Made by a program: the position numbers and the translations under genes. The notes beneath the pieces were generated by a model. It made no database searches and had not been told where the DNA came from. It worked only from the letters and a program-made list of their open reading frames with translations. This document shows, one piece after another, positions 40,087-51,436 of a DNA stretch of 64,000 nucleotides. Each line of letters opens with the position of its first letter. The first letter of the stretch is position 1. This DNA comes from Parietaria judaica (Eukaryota > Streptophyta > Magnoliopsida > Rosales > Urticaceae), in assembly GCA_954871525.1 (NCBI GenBank), contig OX940864.1:1110001-1174000 (forward strand), read 5' to 3'.

Positions 40087-42213
40087 TTATTTCTTATAAT
40101 GCCTCAGAAGCATGTAAATGCTAAAGATAATCTATTTGCCTCTATACGCATGAAAAAGTTTGAGGCAGTGACATTTTTGACACTCTTTGAAACTGTCTAT
40201 GTTGGTCCTTTTTTTCTCTCAATAATTAACTAATAAAGCCCCTGAAGTATTTAGCATGAAGTGGTGCTGAATAGAACACAATGTCTCATTGTTTATAAAC
40301 ATTTGTGATTAAATGAATGTTGCATTAATTGAGAATTATACATACACATAACGACGGGATTACGTGGGAGGGCTGTCCACGTGAAAAATAACATGTTGTG
40401 TTCTGAAATTAAGCCAATATTAAACAATTCATGTTGGGCGGACTCTTCATATTTACACTCTTTTAATCACTATGAAGTTAGTGTACTCTTCTTATTTCAC
40501 TATTTTAATCACTCCTACAATAATTATGTCGTTTATGTTTGCCATTACAATGCGATGGTTATATATATAGATATCATAATAAATAAAAATTAATAAAAAA
40601 AACTGAAAAACAAAGTAATGTGTAATTTTTGTTAAAAACTTGAGCCGGAAAATACCCACTATCTGTATATTTTTAATTCTTTTTGACATGTTGCACTTGA
40701 ATATTAATTCTTTCTTATATGTATATATATATATATATAGATCTTAAAATCAATTTACATTAATTAAATCATGCAATAGTGTCATGCAATAGTGTAAGTT
40801 GATAATATATATATATATATACATGTATATTTATGAGATTTTAAAATCTATACCGAAAAGATGTACATGTCAAATCTTTCAATATGCAATATAAGGTGAG
40901 GATATAATATATACATCTATATTTTTTATGATTATATATTTTTCCAAAACAGTTTCATGAAAACGTTTATAGTTTAATTTCTAAATGAATGAATCTGATG
41001 CATATTTAACATGTAAAAATGAAGCAATGAAGTTTCTAATTTAAAAATTAAAAATTCTAAAAAATAGGATATGAGTCATGAGAATCCTTGATTTTCATTA
41101 TCTCAGTCATCTTCTAAAAATATTCTTTCCAAAAACAGTTTCATGATATGATGGTTTAAGATTAGAAACAATGAAATGCTCAAGTTTGTTTTTCTTGGGA
41201 ACAATTTGTCTGACAAAATTAATAATAACATAAACTATTGGATTAAGCATGACATAAGTTGACGTCTACGATGACAAAAAATGCCCGAGAAATTATTCTA
41301 ATTATGAATACATAAGCTTTTCTTAAGATTAAATTTATAAAAATGAACGATATTTCTTACCATTAGTGAGCTTATAACGTAATACGCACTGGATTATAGT
41401 CGACAAAGGTAGCGAGACACACAACGCCGGAGGCAGAGAGGGAGAGAGATTGTTGCTCTGCTACAAAGGGATATTGCGATGAAGATTTAACGACACTACA
41501 CGGAGAGAAAAACAATGCTGCAATGGAGAGAAAAATCGATGAGCGGTAAAGTGTGGTGGATGGCGGTGGTTAGAGAGGAACAATAAAAATTATTATATTA
41601 AAATATCAAAATAGATACCGATGAAAAAAAAAAAAAGAATAGAATGTACAGAAAAAAATCAAGTGATGAAAAATGAATGAAAAAAAATTTAAAGAGTAAC
41701 ATAGAAATAAAATTTATAAAAATATAACACATATTGATTAAAAAGAAACAATATCTTGATGAAAATTATGTTGAAGCTTTAAAACTCCATGCTTCATTGA
41801 ATTTGACGCAAACTACGAAAACAAAAATGAATACCACAAATTTTATCAGAAGATGAACTATATAAGGATGATGAATGGAATAGAAGTTACATAAATAAGG
41901 ATAAGAAGAGTCCAATCTATAATCTATAACTGCATACTTAAAAAATTATTTGGGCGTTTATTCAAATAATATCAATTATGAATTAATGTGCCATTAACAT
42001 ATATAATAATTAATTGATGACGAAAAACATTGCGTTTATATTGGAAAAGGAAGAGACATGTAACGTGTTTAATAGGTATATGCATTAATAGGTATGCATT
42101 TATATGTAATGTGTTTTTTTAATAAAATAATTGTAAATTGGTAAAAAATAAATAAATTAAAACTTTAGAATTCTTGATTTTGAGTGTGACAGATCGTCTA
42201 TTTAAGATTCTGC

Positions 42214-42244
<31 letters not shown>

Positions 42245-42528
42245 TAAATATAACCTTCAATAAAATGTTATGTAGAGACATGTGAAATATAATGAAATAG
42301 CCTTCCAGAATTTCTTGATTTCAATGTAACGTAGCATTAATTCTTAATTGTAATGTTCCTTAATTGTTATCATTAATCTCTTACGTTGAGAAGTGTCGTG
42401 TGCATACAATACATGCACATTACTTTGATTAAAAAATACAAATAGTTAAAAAAATAGAAATCCTCATTTCTCTTGATTTTGTGATGCCAACTCATCTCTC
42501 AAAAACTCTCCTTTTATATATATATAGA
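40087..42528 (-). mobile_element. Second Helitron 5' end and associated AT-rich sequence
   Basis: At 42528, reading leftwards, the sequence TC-TATATATATA-AAAGGAGAG is followed by 'tttttgagagatgagttggc'. It is closely similar to the 5' end at 40086 ('tttttcaacaatgagttggc'). A base A precedes the TC. This marks a related Helitron in the same orientation, either nested with or adjacent to the first. No second CTAG hairpin end was found in this interval, so its left limit is undefined. Repeats of the (TA)n type occur at 40726-40739, 40806-40820 and 42222-42243. Confidence 0.5.
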
Positions 42529-43234
42529 TATGAGAACGCATTTAATGCTTAAAAGGAGTTGACAAGAAAGGTACTTGTTTGTCACGATTTACTTTTATTC
42601 ATACCAACAATTATTTGGAGAATTCAACGACTACAAACATGGATTTTCTTTTGACGACTTTACTTTTGTTTCGATTGATTGATAAAAAATTATTTTGAGT
42701 GGATCTCAATTCTCATGTGTACATATGTAGATATGTTGAAATGTCTTGAGTCTTGACCATTGAGTCAGCGAGTGGAATATATATATGTACACTTTAATTA
42801 ATAGAATAATAGATGAGTTCATACTTTATTATAGTAACTTGCTTGCTATAAAATCACATAGTAACTTACTAACTTCTATATTTGGTACGAATTACTCCGT
42901 TCAATAAAATCTGTCTTTCTTCACTGCTTCGAATCAACCCAATATCGCCACAAGATCGATCAATTCCGTGAATATGTGTTCCAAACGTTTTTCGGTCGGT
43001 CTTCTGTGAAGAAATTTTAGTTTTTATTATGACTATATTTGTATAAAATTTTCATAAAAAAGTATGATTCAAAATTTTATATATATGTTTTTGTAATGAA
43101 ATTGCATATGTGTTTTTTTATATAAATTTTTTGTATCAAATGCCTTAGTTTTTTGTAATCATACCTTATGACTTAGTTTCATATATGTTATATTATATGT
43201 CTTCAAAATTATATCATGCCTTGGTTTTAGTATT
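42529..43234. other. AT-rich sequence left of the LTR element
   Basis: No ORF or defined repeat. The sequence resumes beyond the LTR element at 52687 in similar AT-rich style, consistent with the LTR element having split one intergenic stretch. Confidence 0.5.
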
Positions 43235-43239
43235 AAAAT

Positions 43240-44034
43240 TGTAGAGGGGGTTTTTCACCACCCTTTTCCAGTCACAAAGACAATCATCAAATAATAAATA
43301 AAATGACAGCAAATGATGAGTATCTCTGTTTTATTATGATTTCCGAAATGAGCTCGGTTTTCTTCCGTTAAATAGCTGGACAGATGAAGGATCATGAGCC
43401 TCAGATAATTCTTTTTCTCAGGCCTTTTTCTATTACAAGATCTCTTTTTCTTGCCTTTGCTGAGTCTTTTTTCTCTCCCTTTTGTTCGAACCACCAACCT
43501 CTTACAAATGAGGCTTATCTTGCCTTTTATAGAGTTTACAATATTTTCCCCCTCTATCCTTCCCGCCTTTTTCCTCTTTAATCATCACTCTCTGACGTGA
43601 TTTGAAGGCAGCGGGGTTTATCCTCACTTTATGTCACCTCCGAGCATGCTGCCGTAATGGGTAGGTGCGCCGCATTAAATGCGCGTCTCGTCAGCCGTCA
43701 TTCGGCTTTGCAGGCCTCCGTCGCTGACGCTCTCATCGAGTGAGTAGGTCGGCTTCATTAAATGCACGTCTCTTCGGCTGTCACCGGGCTCTGCATAATC
43801 ATCATGACGAAGTTCCTCGTCGAGTCGTGATGGGACGCTTCATCGCGACCCGCTTGCTCGCGTGGCTGCGTCCCCTCGCTGATGAACCTCCTCGGGGTAT
43901 TCCTCCTCGGGGATGTCCTTCCTCGGGGATAACTCCCTCTTCGCTGGTGAACTTCCTCGCCTCCCTCATGTCGTTTATGGAGAAAACGACACGAGTTGTG
44001 TTGAGGATGGATTTGACCAAATCCGACCTTAACA
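43240..44034 (-). repeat. 3' LTR (left end of the element)
   Basis: This 795-bp copy begins TGTAGAGGGGG and ends CTTAACA as read on the plus strand. It matches the right LTR except for seven substitutions spotted by eye and one 16-bp segment ('gatgtccttcctcggg') present only here as part of a short tandem CCTCGGGGAT duplication. Confidence 0.95.
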
Positions 44035-44052
44035 GTTAGTCCCCCATTTTAT
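44035..44052 (-). other. Polypurine tract
   Basis: Read on the minus strand, AAAATGGGGGACTAAC stands immediately before the LTR's TG. It is the expected primer for plus-strand DNA synthesis, and it fixes the element's orientation as minus. Confidence 0.75.
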
Positions 44053-44605
44053 CAAGTGTATACACTTGGTAAAATAAAGTATAACTGCCTTGGGGGTTGG
44101 CACTAGCCGGCGTCGATTGGCTCGTGGTCGGTGACTCCTTCTTCGGCTCCTCGCGTGGTCATATTATGAAGTCGCTCCCTTCCCTCGCTAGGCTTCCTTT
44201 GCTTCCCTAAGCCCCAACGAAACTCTCAGCGACGAAGATTTCTCAACGTTGCTCGGGTCCGGGACCCACCTCGATTTTGCTTTCCCAAAAATCTGTCAGT
44301 CTTGAATCTTACGCACGTCCCGTCAGCATTGAATGACCATCCTTTTTTGCATTTGAGGGCCTGTAGAGATTTATAATGGGCCTTTGAAACGAACCGTTGA
44401 TGAGTTAGCAAGCTTTGATTTTGGGCCGTCAGATTAAAGACGTGTCTACTCATCATTCTTCCCTTTCTATAAATTCGAAATTCAAAACCATTTTTCCAGG
44501 CATTTTCGTATTGTTTCAAGAATTCTCTCCAGGTTTCTTTTTGCTGTTGTTTATCCTCATCTCCTCGTCCCCGAAATTCTTCCTCCTTCTCCCTCAGACG
44601 CCTCG

Positions 44606-47600
44606 ATGGGTCCATCCCGCTCCGGCCCAGTCTTTAAGACTCGGAGTCCCCCTTCCGTCATGACGGAAGAAGGCTTGAAGTATATCGTCGATAACCACAC
44701 TGACTCAGGGACCTGCTTTGCCCGTCTCCCTCTCGAGGGCGAGTTCGCCGATGAACCTCAGAGCGACTTCGTTTGCGTCTATGAATCGTTCTTCCGCATC
44801 GTCGGCCTTCGCTTCCCGACGCCGCTCCTGGTCGTGGCGTTTCTCTACGCCTTCGGGGTTCCGATTGCTCAGGTGAGCCCCAACACTCTTCGCCTCCTCC
44901 TTTGTACACTGGCCATTGCATGTGAACAGAAAGTGGAGCTCACGCTCGAGGACCTGATGCGTCTCTTCAAAGTCTCCCGTAATCCAAAGAATCTGGGTCG
45001 TTTTGCCATCTCTCATCGCGTCCGACCGCACATCCTCCTGAACACGCCCTCGAACGAATCCGGCTGGGAGAATAAATATTTTTTTGTTCGTGTGGACAAT
45101 TCCAACTTCGGTCCCCACCCTGCTTTCCTACCGACGGATTTGGTGCTCGAGGGAGCGGACCTCCCTCGATTCAAGCTTGAGGAGAATGAGGAGGCCGAGG
45201 CGCAGTTCAAGAGCATCCACGCTGCTCTCCTTGCCAATCCCAGGCGTGATTGGAGTAAAGACTTCGGGGGCCAGCGGCTTGAGAAATCTGGGGTTTATCA
45301 ATTGGCCCGAATACACGGGGCGCCCCCTAACACTCTTCTCCCGAAAGGTTTCCTTCGCGAACCGGCCCCGGAAGGGTCTCTCGTGGAGCGGAAGAAACCC
45401 GTTCCAAGGCCGAAGAAGAACGCCGAGGATATAGTCGTGGCTACTAGGGATAGCGCTCCCGTTGGTCGGGATCGGGAGGCGCACAGATCGTCGAGGTCCC
45501 GGGCAGGGTCTGACGCTCCTCGCTTCATGGGGCTCACCCCCCGAGAGGGCGGTTTCTCGAACAAACGCCCCGTCGAGGATACTGGTGACGAGCGGCGAAC
45601 AAGGGCGAGGACGGAGTCCGCGGCCCGCTCCTCGCAAGATACCTCCCGCTCCTCGAGGGGATCTCCTCGGGAAGAAAACTCCCTGGGCAAGCGCCCCGCC
45701 GAGGAAGCGCGTGATGCTTCTCTGGCGAACAAGGCGAGAGTTCCCGACCCGACTCCTGAACTCGAGGCGGCTGACCCGTCTCAAGGAGCTGCGGGAGGGA
45801 CTTCGGGCACCGCGCCTGTAGAGGGCGCAACGGGGAGGACAAGGCCGGCGGCGGACGTGTGCGTACACCCCGCCGAGATCTCGCGGGAGAGACTGGAGAT
45901 GGAAGACATCGAGCACCTGGTCGTCGCGCCGGATGCTCCTCCTCCGCCTCCGTCGGGGGCTGAAGACCCCATTCCTCTTTCTGCTTCGGGGGCCGCAATC
46001 CGGTCTTCCCTGTCACCGCCTCGGGGAATCCCCGATGAAGCGATGCGAAACTCGGTTGTGGCCTTAACGCCTCCGACTCAACCTTTGGTCAAAGGGACCA
46101 ATGCTCCCAACGACGGAGATACGGGGCCCGTTGGCGAGGAAGACGCTCCAGAACAGATCCTCCCCGGGCCCACGGAAGAACACTCAAGGGCGCTCCCCGA
46201 CGTGAATCCCGCTAATCCGAAGCTTCTTCCCGACGTTCCTGGCGTCGAGGCCCTCGAGGGCTCAATGGCCTGGCCTTCCCCTTGTCTTACCGGCGTCTCC
46301 AGCTCGCAAGTACCTCTTGTCGCTCCTCCCGGCGCGTTGCCCCAATTAGCGGATGGCTTGACGCAGCCTTCCGAGCCGTCCCTTGACCTCGAGGGAATCC
46401 CCGAGGGGGTTCCTACCGGGTCGCCGCGGGCCCAATCCAGCTTCCCAGCCTTGCCGCCTCCGAGAGCACTTCCCGCGGCCGAAGCTTCTCACGAACTTGC
46501 CGAGCCCTCCAGCGATCCCATGGGGAACTTAGCATTGGTCGACCGCGTTGCCCGGGGGGTAGCTCTATTGTCGGACGTTATCGCATCCGTGTGGCTATCC
46601 ACCGCTAGGGTTGAGAGAGAGAGCAATGAGTTGTCGGCAGAACTCTCGTTAGTCCGGGAACGGTTTGAGGCTTCCACCCATGACGGGCAGAAGTTCCAGG
46701 GGCAGATCGAGAAGCTTTCCTCGGAGCTCGACGAAGCCAAATCTACCTTGGAGTCGGAAAGCTCATTGCGCCGGGCCGCTGAGGCTGAGCTCAACGAAGC
46801 TAGATCTGCCTTGGAGTCGGAAAGCTCATTGCGCCGGGCCGCCGAGGCCGAGCTCAATGAGGCCAAGTCCATCTTGGAATCGGAAGTTTCGCTGCGCCGG
46901 GCCGCTGAAGCCAAACTCGCGGATCAGCAAAACTCTTGCGCTGTTATGGAGGCGAGCCTCTCCGACAAACTCCGGCTTCAAGCGGAATGCCTTGCTCAGA
47001 TAGGCGAGGCCGTTGGCGTATCGCCCGGACGGGAAGACCAGCTGGTGTTTGGGGTCAATGCCGCGTTGAAGAAGCTCGCTGATGACCTTGAGGCTGCGCG
47101 AGCCGAGGCAGTTGAGGAGCGTCGTGGCCGGGAGCGCTTGTTCGAGGAGGCTCAAGCCAAGTTGGAGCGTCTGTCGGCGAAGTATGGTTTTCTTGACCAA
47201 TCAATCAACGCCCATCGCTTGGCCGCTGCGTACCAGGCCAATATCGCCTTGGTTGAGAAGAACCCCCTGTTGGCACAAGCCGGGGGCCTCGATACACGCT
47301 TATCCTTGTGGCGCGAAAGCCGCGATAAGCACCGGGCCGTGGTTAAAGAGCTGGACTAGAAGTCTGCCCGGGATCCCAAATCTCCGCCGCTCTCTCCCTG
47401 TAATCTGCCAACCTTGGACTGTCGGAGACTTGAAAGCCTTGCCTCAGAAGTGGTAGCCCTTGGATCGGCATCGCGCGATGGATCCGGCCCGAGCACCGAG
47501 ACCCCGGCGCTCCCAGAGGCCACGGTATAGGATGTTTCCTTAGAGCCTCCTTTTCTATTTCCCGCTTTTGTAAATTTCGCATTTCGTGGCTTGTGCTGTA

Positions 47601-48848
47601 TTTCACTGTAATCCAAGCATAATTACCATATGAATAAAAGAAATCTTTCTTGGGTTACCTTTTTCTTTCATCGTCGAATCTTTTTCTGCTATCGCCCTTG
47701 TATGCTTGCCCTTTCCTTATCCCTTTTCTTATCGGGCTTCTTTGTTGTTTCTTCCGTATTCCCATTCTCTCTTTTTCTCCTCAGGCCAGAGGTGGTGTCG
47801 TTGTACTTTGCCCCGACACTTCTTCCCCCCGCTACGGAGGAGGTCACGAGGGGGCTGGGGAGTTCGCACCTGCCCTTGCGCCGGTGAGGGCTTTATCAGG
47901 GAACGAAGGCATTCTCCCCGAGGCTCTAGAGGCTAAGATCGCAGAAAGTAAGGCCGAGCGCGATGAATATAGACGCCTCCTCGCTATTGCCGAAGAATCC
48001 CTTCTCGAGGAGCGGCAGCGTTATCGGCGGTGCGAGGACACTCTTTCGGCACAGCTTCGGCAGAAGAATGAGTGTTTCAATCGTATCGCCAATGCCATAA
48101 ACCTGTCGCCTGGTCGGGAGGAGCAAATCTTCTTCCATGTCAAGGCCACGCTGAGGAAGCTCGTCAAGGATCGCGACGCAGCCAGGAGTTGGGCTATAGA
48201 GGAAGAATTCTCCCGCCAACGCCTCTATCACCAAGCGGTTGACAAGCTGAAGCGTGCCTCCGAGAGGTTTGGTGTGCTTGAGGGGATTGCTCGTACTCAG
48301 CGCCTGCTGGGCGGCGTGCTCTCGAATATCAAACTCGTCGAGGGATTACCTTCCCGCTCGACTGTTGGTGAGCTCCGAGCCAAACTGCCAAGGTGGCGCA
48401 AGTTGGAACAGGAGTACCTGGCTGATTTGGCCAAGCTGGAGATGAAAACCTCCGGTGACCCAAACTCTCCTCCGCTTTCTCCCTGTCTTCCCCAAGGCGT
48501 TGCTAGGGTGCGCTCGCCGGGTTTTGACGTTCTTCCCTCCTCGTCGAGTACGGTATGAGATGGATCAGCATAAATAATTCGTAGTTCTTACCTCTTCCTT
48601 CTGGGGTCGATCCTTCACTTTCGGTTCCTTCTTTGCAGGCCGATAGCAGGGCTGATGCGGATTTAGCAAGAGTTTCTTCGGGTAAGCCTCAAGGACTTCC
48701 TGCTGACGATCCTGCTTGCCTAATTGCGGACGACATCATTCGTCGATGCTGCGACATCCTTATTCAAGAATGTGCCGATGCGGTCCTGGGTCAAGATTCC
48801 TCTGATGATGGCGTTGTGCGGGGGAATCGGTCCCTGCGAGAGTTATAG
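44606..48848 (+). CDS. Antisense gene of the LTR element (transposase_28-like N-terminus, long coiled coil)
   Basis: The 917-aa open frame (44606-47359) opens with MGPSRSGPVFKTRSPPSVM. Residues ~55-130 (YESFFRIVGLRFPTPLLV, then QVSPNTLRLLLC) resemble the Pfam 'putative gypsy type transposon' (transposase_28) domain found in plant LTR elements. A Pro/Ser/Arg-rich low-complexity centre follows, then a long coiled coil (~residues 680-890). Splice sites imply three exons, 44606-47524, 47785-48552 and 48639-48848, all in frame (1299 codons). The reading frame is crossed by one TAG at 47357-47359. Exon 2 is a diverged copy of the end of exon 1: VSPGREDQLVFGVNAALKKL against LSPGREEQIFFHVKATLRKL, and PKSPPLSPC against PNSPPLSPC. 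It runs opposite to the LTR promoter and so needs its own. Its function is unknown. Confidence 0.7.
46732..46917 (+). repeat. Three 63-bp coding tandem repeats
   Basis: Three successive 21-residue units (pattern LESESSLRRAAEAELNEA) lie within the coiled-coil part of the antisense gene. The first two are almost identical at DNA level ('ttggagtcggaaagctcatt' in both), so the duplication is recent. Adding 21 residues (three heptads) preserves coiled-coil register. Confidence 0.85.
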
Positions 48849-49026
48849 TATGCATATGTATTCGGGGTGTAACTATGAGTTGTAAATAATGATACTGCGT
48901 TTTGTCTTTTTTGAATCCAATGGACATGTGATGACGATGATTTTCTTTTATATGAGTTTGCTTGCGATCTTCGAATCTCTGTGAGGGTTTGCTTGGTGCC
49001 CTTAGTCGTGAACGTGATTTTTCTTT
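48849..49026. other. Spacer between antisense gene and tandem arrays
   Basis: About 180 bases without an ORF. The sequence probably contains the 3' UTR of the antisense gene. Confidence 0.5.
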
Positions 49027-49451
49027 GCTCGGTACTTTCGTCGTGGGCACTTCCGCCTCTTTTAATTTTTGCTCGGCACTCTCGCCTCTTTTAGTTTTTG
49101 CTCGGCACTCTCGCCGTGGGCACTCTCGCCTCTTTTAGTTTCTGCTCGGCACTCTCGCCGTGGGCACTCTCGCCTCTTTTAGTTTCTGCTCGGCACTCTC
49201 GCCGTGGGCACTCTCGCCTCTTTTAGTTTTTGCTCGGCACTCTCGCCGTGGGCACTCTCGCCTCTTTTAGTTTCTGCTCGGCACTCTCGCCGTGGGCACT
49301 CTCGCCTCTTTTAGTTTTTGCTCGGCACTCTCGCCGTGGGCACTCTCGCCTCTTTTAGTTTCTGCTCGGCACTCTCGCCGTGGGCACTCTCGCCTCTTTT
49401 AGTTTTTGCTCGGCACTCTCGCCGTATATAGGATCTCGGCCTGTTTTGCCG
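49027..49451. repeat. 44-bp tandem repeat array
   Basis: About ten units start at 49027, 49071, 49100 (after a 29-bp short copy), 49144, 49188, 49232, 49276, 49320, 49364 and 49408. Each unit reads GCTCGGCACTCTCGCCG, TGGGCACTCTCGCCTC, then TTTTAGTTT-C/T-T. The unit itself is an internal duplication of a GGCACTCTCGCC core. The units are nearly identical. The T/C difference in the spacer alternates in a higher-order pattern. Confidence 0.95.
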
Positions 49452-49461
49452 GACTGGGCTT

Positions 49462-49983
49462 GCTCGGCACCCTTAGCCGTATATAGGATCTCGACATGTT
49501 TTGCCGGACCGGGTTTGCTCGGCACCCTTAGCCGTATATAGGATCTCGACATGTTTTGCCGGACCGGGTTTGCTCGGCACCCTTAGCCGTATATATTTTC
49601 TTGGTACTCTCGCCGTAATTGTCTTCTGCGGGTATCGCTAGGTTTCGTCGGGTACGAGCCGACTAGTTCCCAGGATCCCATAGGCACTCTCGCCTTGTAT
49701 ATTTCTTCGGCGTTCTCGGTAGCCCGGGCTTGCTCGGCGCCCTTAGCTGTATATAGGATCTCGGCCTGTATTGCCGGACCGGGTTTGCTCGGCACCCTTA
49801 GCCGTATATAGGATCTCGACATGTTTTGCCGGACCGGGCTTGCTCGGCACCCTTAGCCGTAAATAGGATCTCGACATGTTTTGCCGGACTGGGTTTGCTC
49901 GGCACCCTTAGCCGTATATAGGATCTCGACATGTTTTGCCGGACCGGGTTTGCTCGGCACCCTTAGCCGTATATATATGTATA
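49462..49983. repeat. 55-bp tandem repeat array
   Basis: Units begin with GCTCGGCACCCTTAGCCG at 49462, 49517, 49572, 49732 (GCTCGGCGCCC variant), 49787, 49842, 49897 and 49952. Each continues TATATAGGATCTCGACATG and TTTTGCCGGACCGGG. A 160-bp interruption (49572-49731) contains a diverged, scrambled version. The first ~12 bases are shared with the 44-bp array, so the two families have a common origin. Confidence 0.92.
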
Positions 49984-50118
49984 TATTTTTTGAAATTTTC
50001 TCGGCGCTCTCGCCGGATCGGGCTTGCTCGGCACCCTTAGCCGTATATATATGTATATATATTTTGAAATTTTCTCGGCGCTCTCGCCGGATCGGGCTTG
50101 CTCGGCACCCTTAGCCGG
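49984..50118. repeat. 73-bp tandem repeat, two copies
   Basis: Two copies of a longer unit (TCTCGGCGCTCTCGCCGGAT, then CGGGCTTGCTCGGCACCC, then TTAGCCGTATATATATG) end at a poly-T run at 50119. They are a third derivative of the same CTCGGC core. Confidence 0.85.
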
Positions 50119-50461
50119 TTTTTTTTTTTTTTTTTTGACGATACACTTTCCCTCCTAATTGGTGTTACCACCGAGCAGAGTTGCATACACACTTTGCCAA
50201 CTTTATAATTTGCTCGCTCCTTAAAAAAAAAACAAAAAAAAACACACATACATAGACATTAGAAATCCGACACAACGAACCCAAACAAACTTCTATCACC
50301 TATGATAATCTACTAATGGTTAAAAGGGGTAGCCGCCCCAATCCTCTCCTCGCTCCGAGCAGCTTATGAGCCTTACTCCGGGCTCACTCCTCTTCAACGA
50401 TCGAGCAGGCTGGCGACGCGATTTTCTCCACAGAGCTCCTGCTGGGGCGACCGAAGTTACA
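50119..50461 (-). other. 3' region of the F-box ORF
   Basis: Poly-T at 50119-50137, then sequence with no independent gene. In other frames the minus strand stays open to about 50320, which suggests that the ancestral F-box coding sequence ran on past the present stop at 50462. Confidence 0.45.
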
Positions 50462-51385
50462 TTACGGGCAGAGGTCAGTGTACCACGTGGTACCGAGGAT
50501 GTAGCACGACCTGCAAAAACCGCAAACACGCCCATCCCGCCATTGCCCAAAACACGGCGGGCGGACGGAGTCTCCTGCTTGAATCCTCGTTGGCTTTTCG
50601 TAGACCAGGACATTTCTGTCGCACCGTCTGCAGAATTCCATGTCGAGCAGACGACCGCGTGAGGCATGCGCCTGCTCCTCAGAATGGTCGGCTGGATTCC
50701 CTGCAGCGAGCAGAGGGGGAAGGGCCTCAAGTTTGACCTTGGTTCCCTCCACGAACCTGGGAAATAAACCGTTGACCCTCAGGAATTTTATCCTGTGCTC
50801 GATGGTGGACAAGTTGCTGACCACGTCATCCAAGGTGATTTGGTGGCAGCGTGGCAGGCATAGCTTTACGAGCGTCGGGTTGCCCCGCATGATCGTCTCC
50901 ACCGCAGTGTTGGTGATCTCAAAGCACCCATCCAACGTCAAAGTCTCCATCTTTCCTTGAGATCTCCTTGCCAGCCTCAGGAGATTGTCGTCTTCCATCC
51001 GCTCGCTCAACGGGTTGTAGATGCTGATGTTGCGCCACAGAAGGCTGTTTCCCCGAACCTCGTCGCGCAACGACGTGCATACCATCTCCACCGCGAGGAG
51101 CTCCTCGGGCATAAGATATGGCAGAACCAGTTCCAACGCGGGGTGTGGTTCATCCGGGATCCTTGACTGCTCTTGATCCCGCTGGCCCTCCGCGATGTCC
51201 TCATCCATTGGACATGGCTCGCTGCTTTCCGGCCATTCCTCGTGCTTCCAGAAGTCCGTCATCTCGTAATCATCTCCTCCTCGTGCCTCAGTTGCGCCCT
51301 CCTTGGGCCATCCCCAGTCTTCATCCACGATCATCTCTGACTCGTCTGTGTGACTCTGGCCAGCATCTCCTTCTCTGGGCGCCAT
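50462..51385 (-). CDS. Captured F-box protein (SKIP14-like) inside the LTR element
   Basis: F-box proteins are substrate-receptor subunits of SCF ubiquitin ligases. The ORF runs in the element's sense direction. MAPREGDAG is the likely start (307 aa); the frame stays open to 51436. The N-terminal ~85 residues are acidic. The F-box follows (ALELVLPYLMPEELLAVEMV, CTSLRDEVRGNSLLWRNI). A leucine-rich-like stretch comes next (ETLTLDGCFEITNTAVETIM, PTLVKLCLPRCHQIT). The tail has paired cysteines (CRRCDRNVLVYE, then VCGFCRSCY). Domain order and wording match Arabidopsis SKIP14, which keeps more cysteines at its end, so this copy is probably C-terminally shortened. It stands next to the LTR promoter in the place of gag, with no introns, as expected of a retro-captured host transcript. 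No stop or frameshift interrupts it. Confidence 0.8.
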   Translation of the reverse strand: MAPREGDAGQSHTDESEMIVDEDWGWPKEGATEARGGDDYEMTDFWKHEEWPESSEPCPMDEDIAEGQRDQEQSRIPDEPHPALELVLPYLMPEELLAVEMVCTSLRDEVRGNSLLWRNISIYNPLSERMEDDNLLRLARRSQGKMETLTLDGCFEITNTAVETIMRGNPTLVKLCLPRCHQITLDDVVSNLSTIEHRIKFLRVNGLFPRFVEGTKVKLEALPPLLAAGNPADHSEEQAHASRGRLLDMEFCRRCDRNVLVYEKPTRIQAGDSVRPPCFGQWRDGRVCGFCRSCYILGTTWYTDLCP

Positions 51386-51436
51386 CTTCTCCTCGTGGGC
51401 TTTCCCGGCTTGTATTTCAAAAACACTAGCAAGCAC

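Noticed and set aside
45128..46016. Minus-strand open frames of up to 262 aa over the antisense gene
   Set aside because: They are shadows of the GC-rich plus-strand frame. I considered them as gag, but they have no zinc knuckle or gag-like helices.
49355..49822. Minus-strand ORFs with RLRVPSKPGPA repeats
   Set aside because: They are translations of the 55-bp tandem repeat, which has a stop-free frame but no support as a protein.
49027..50118. Regular 44-55-bp repeats resembling a CRISPR array
   Set aside because: Units are contiguous, with no unique spacers, and lie inside a plant LTR element.
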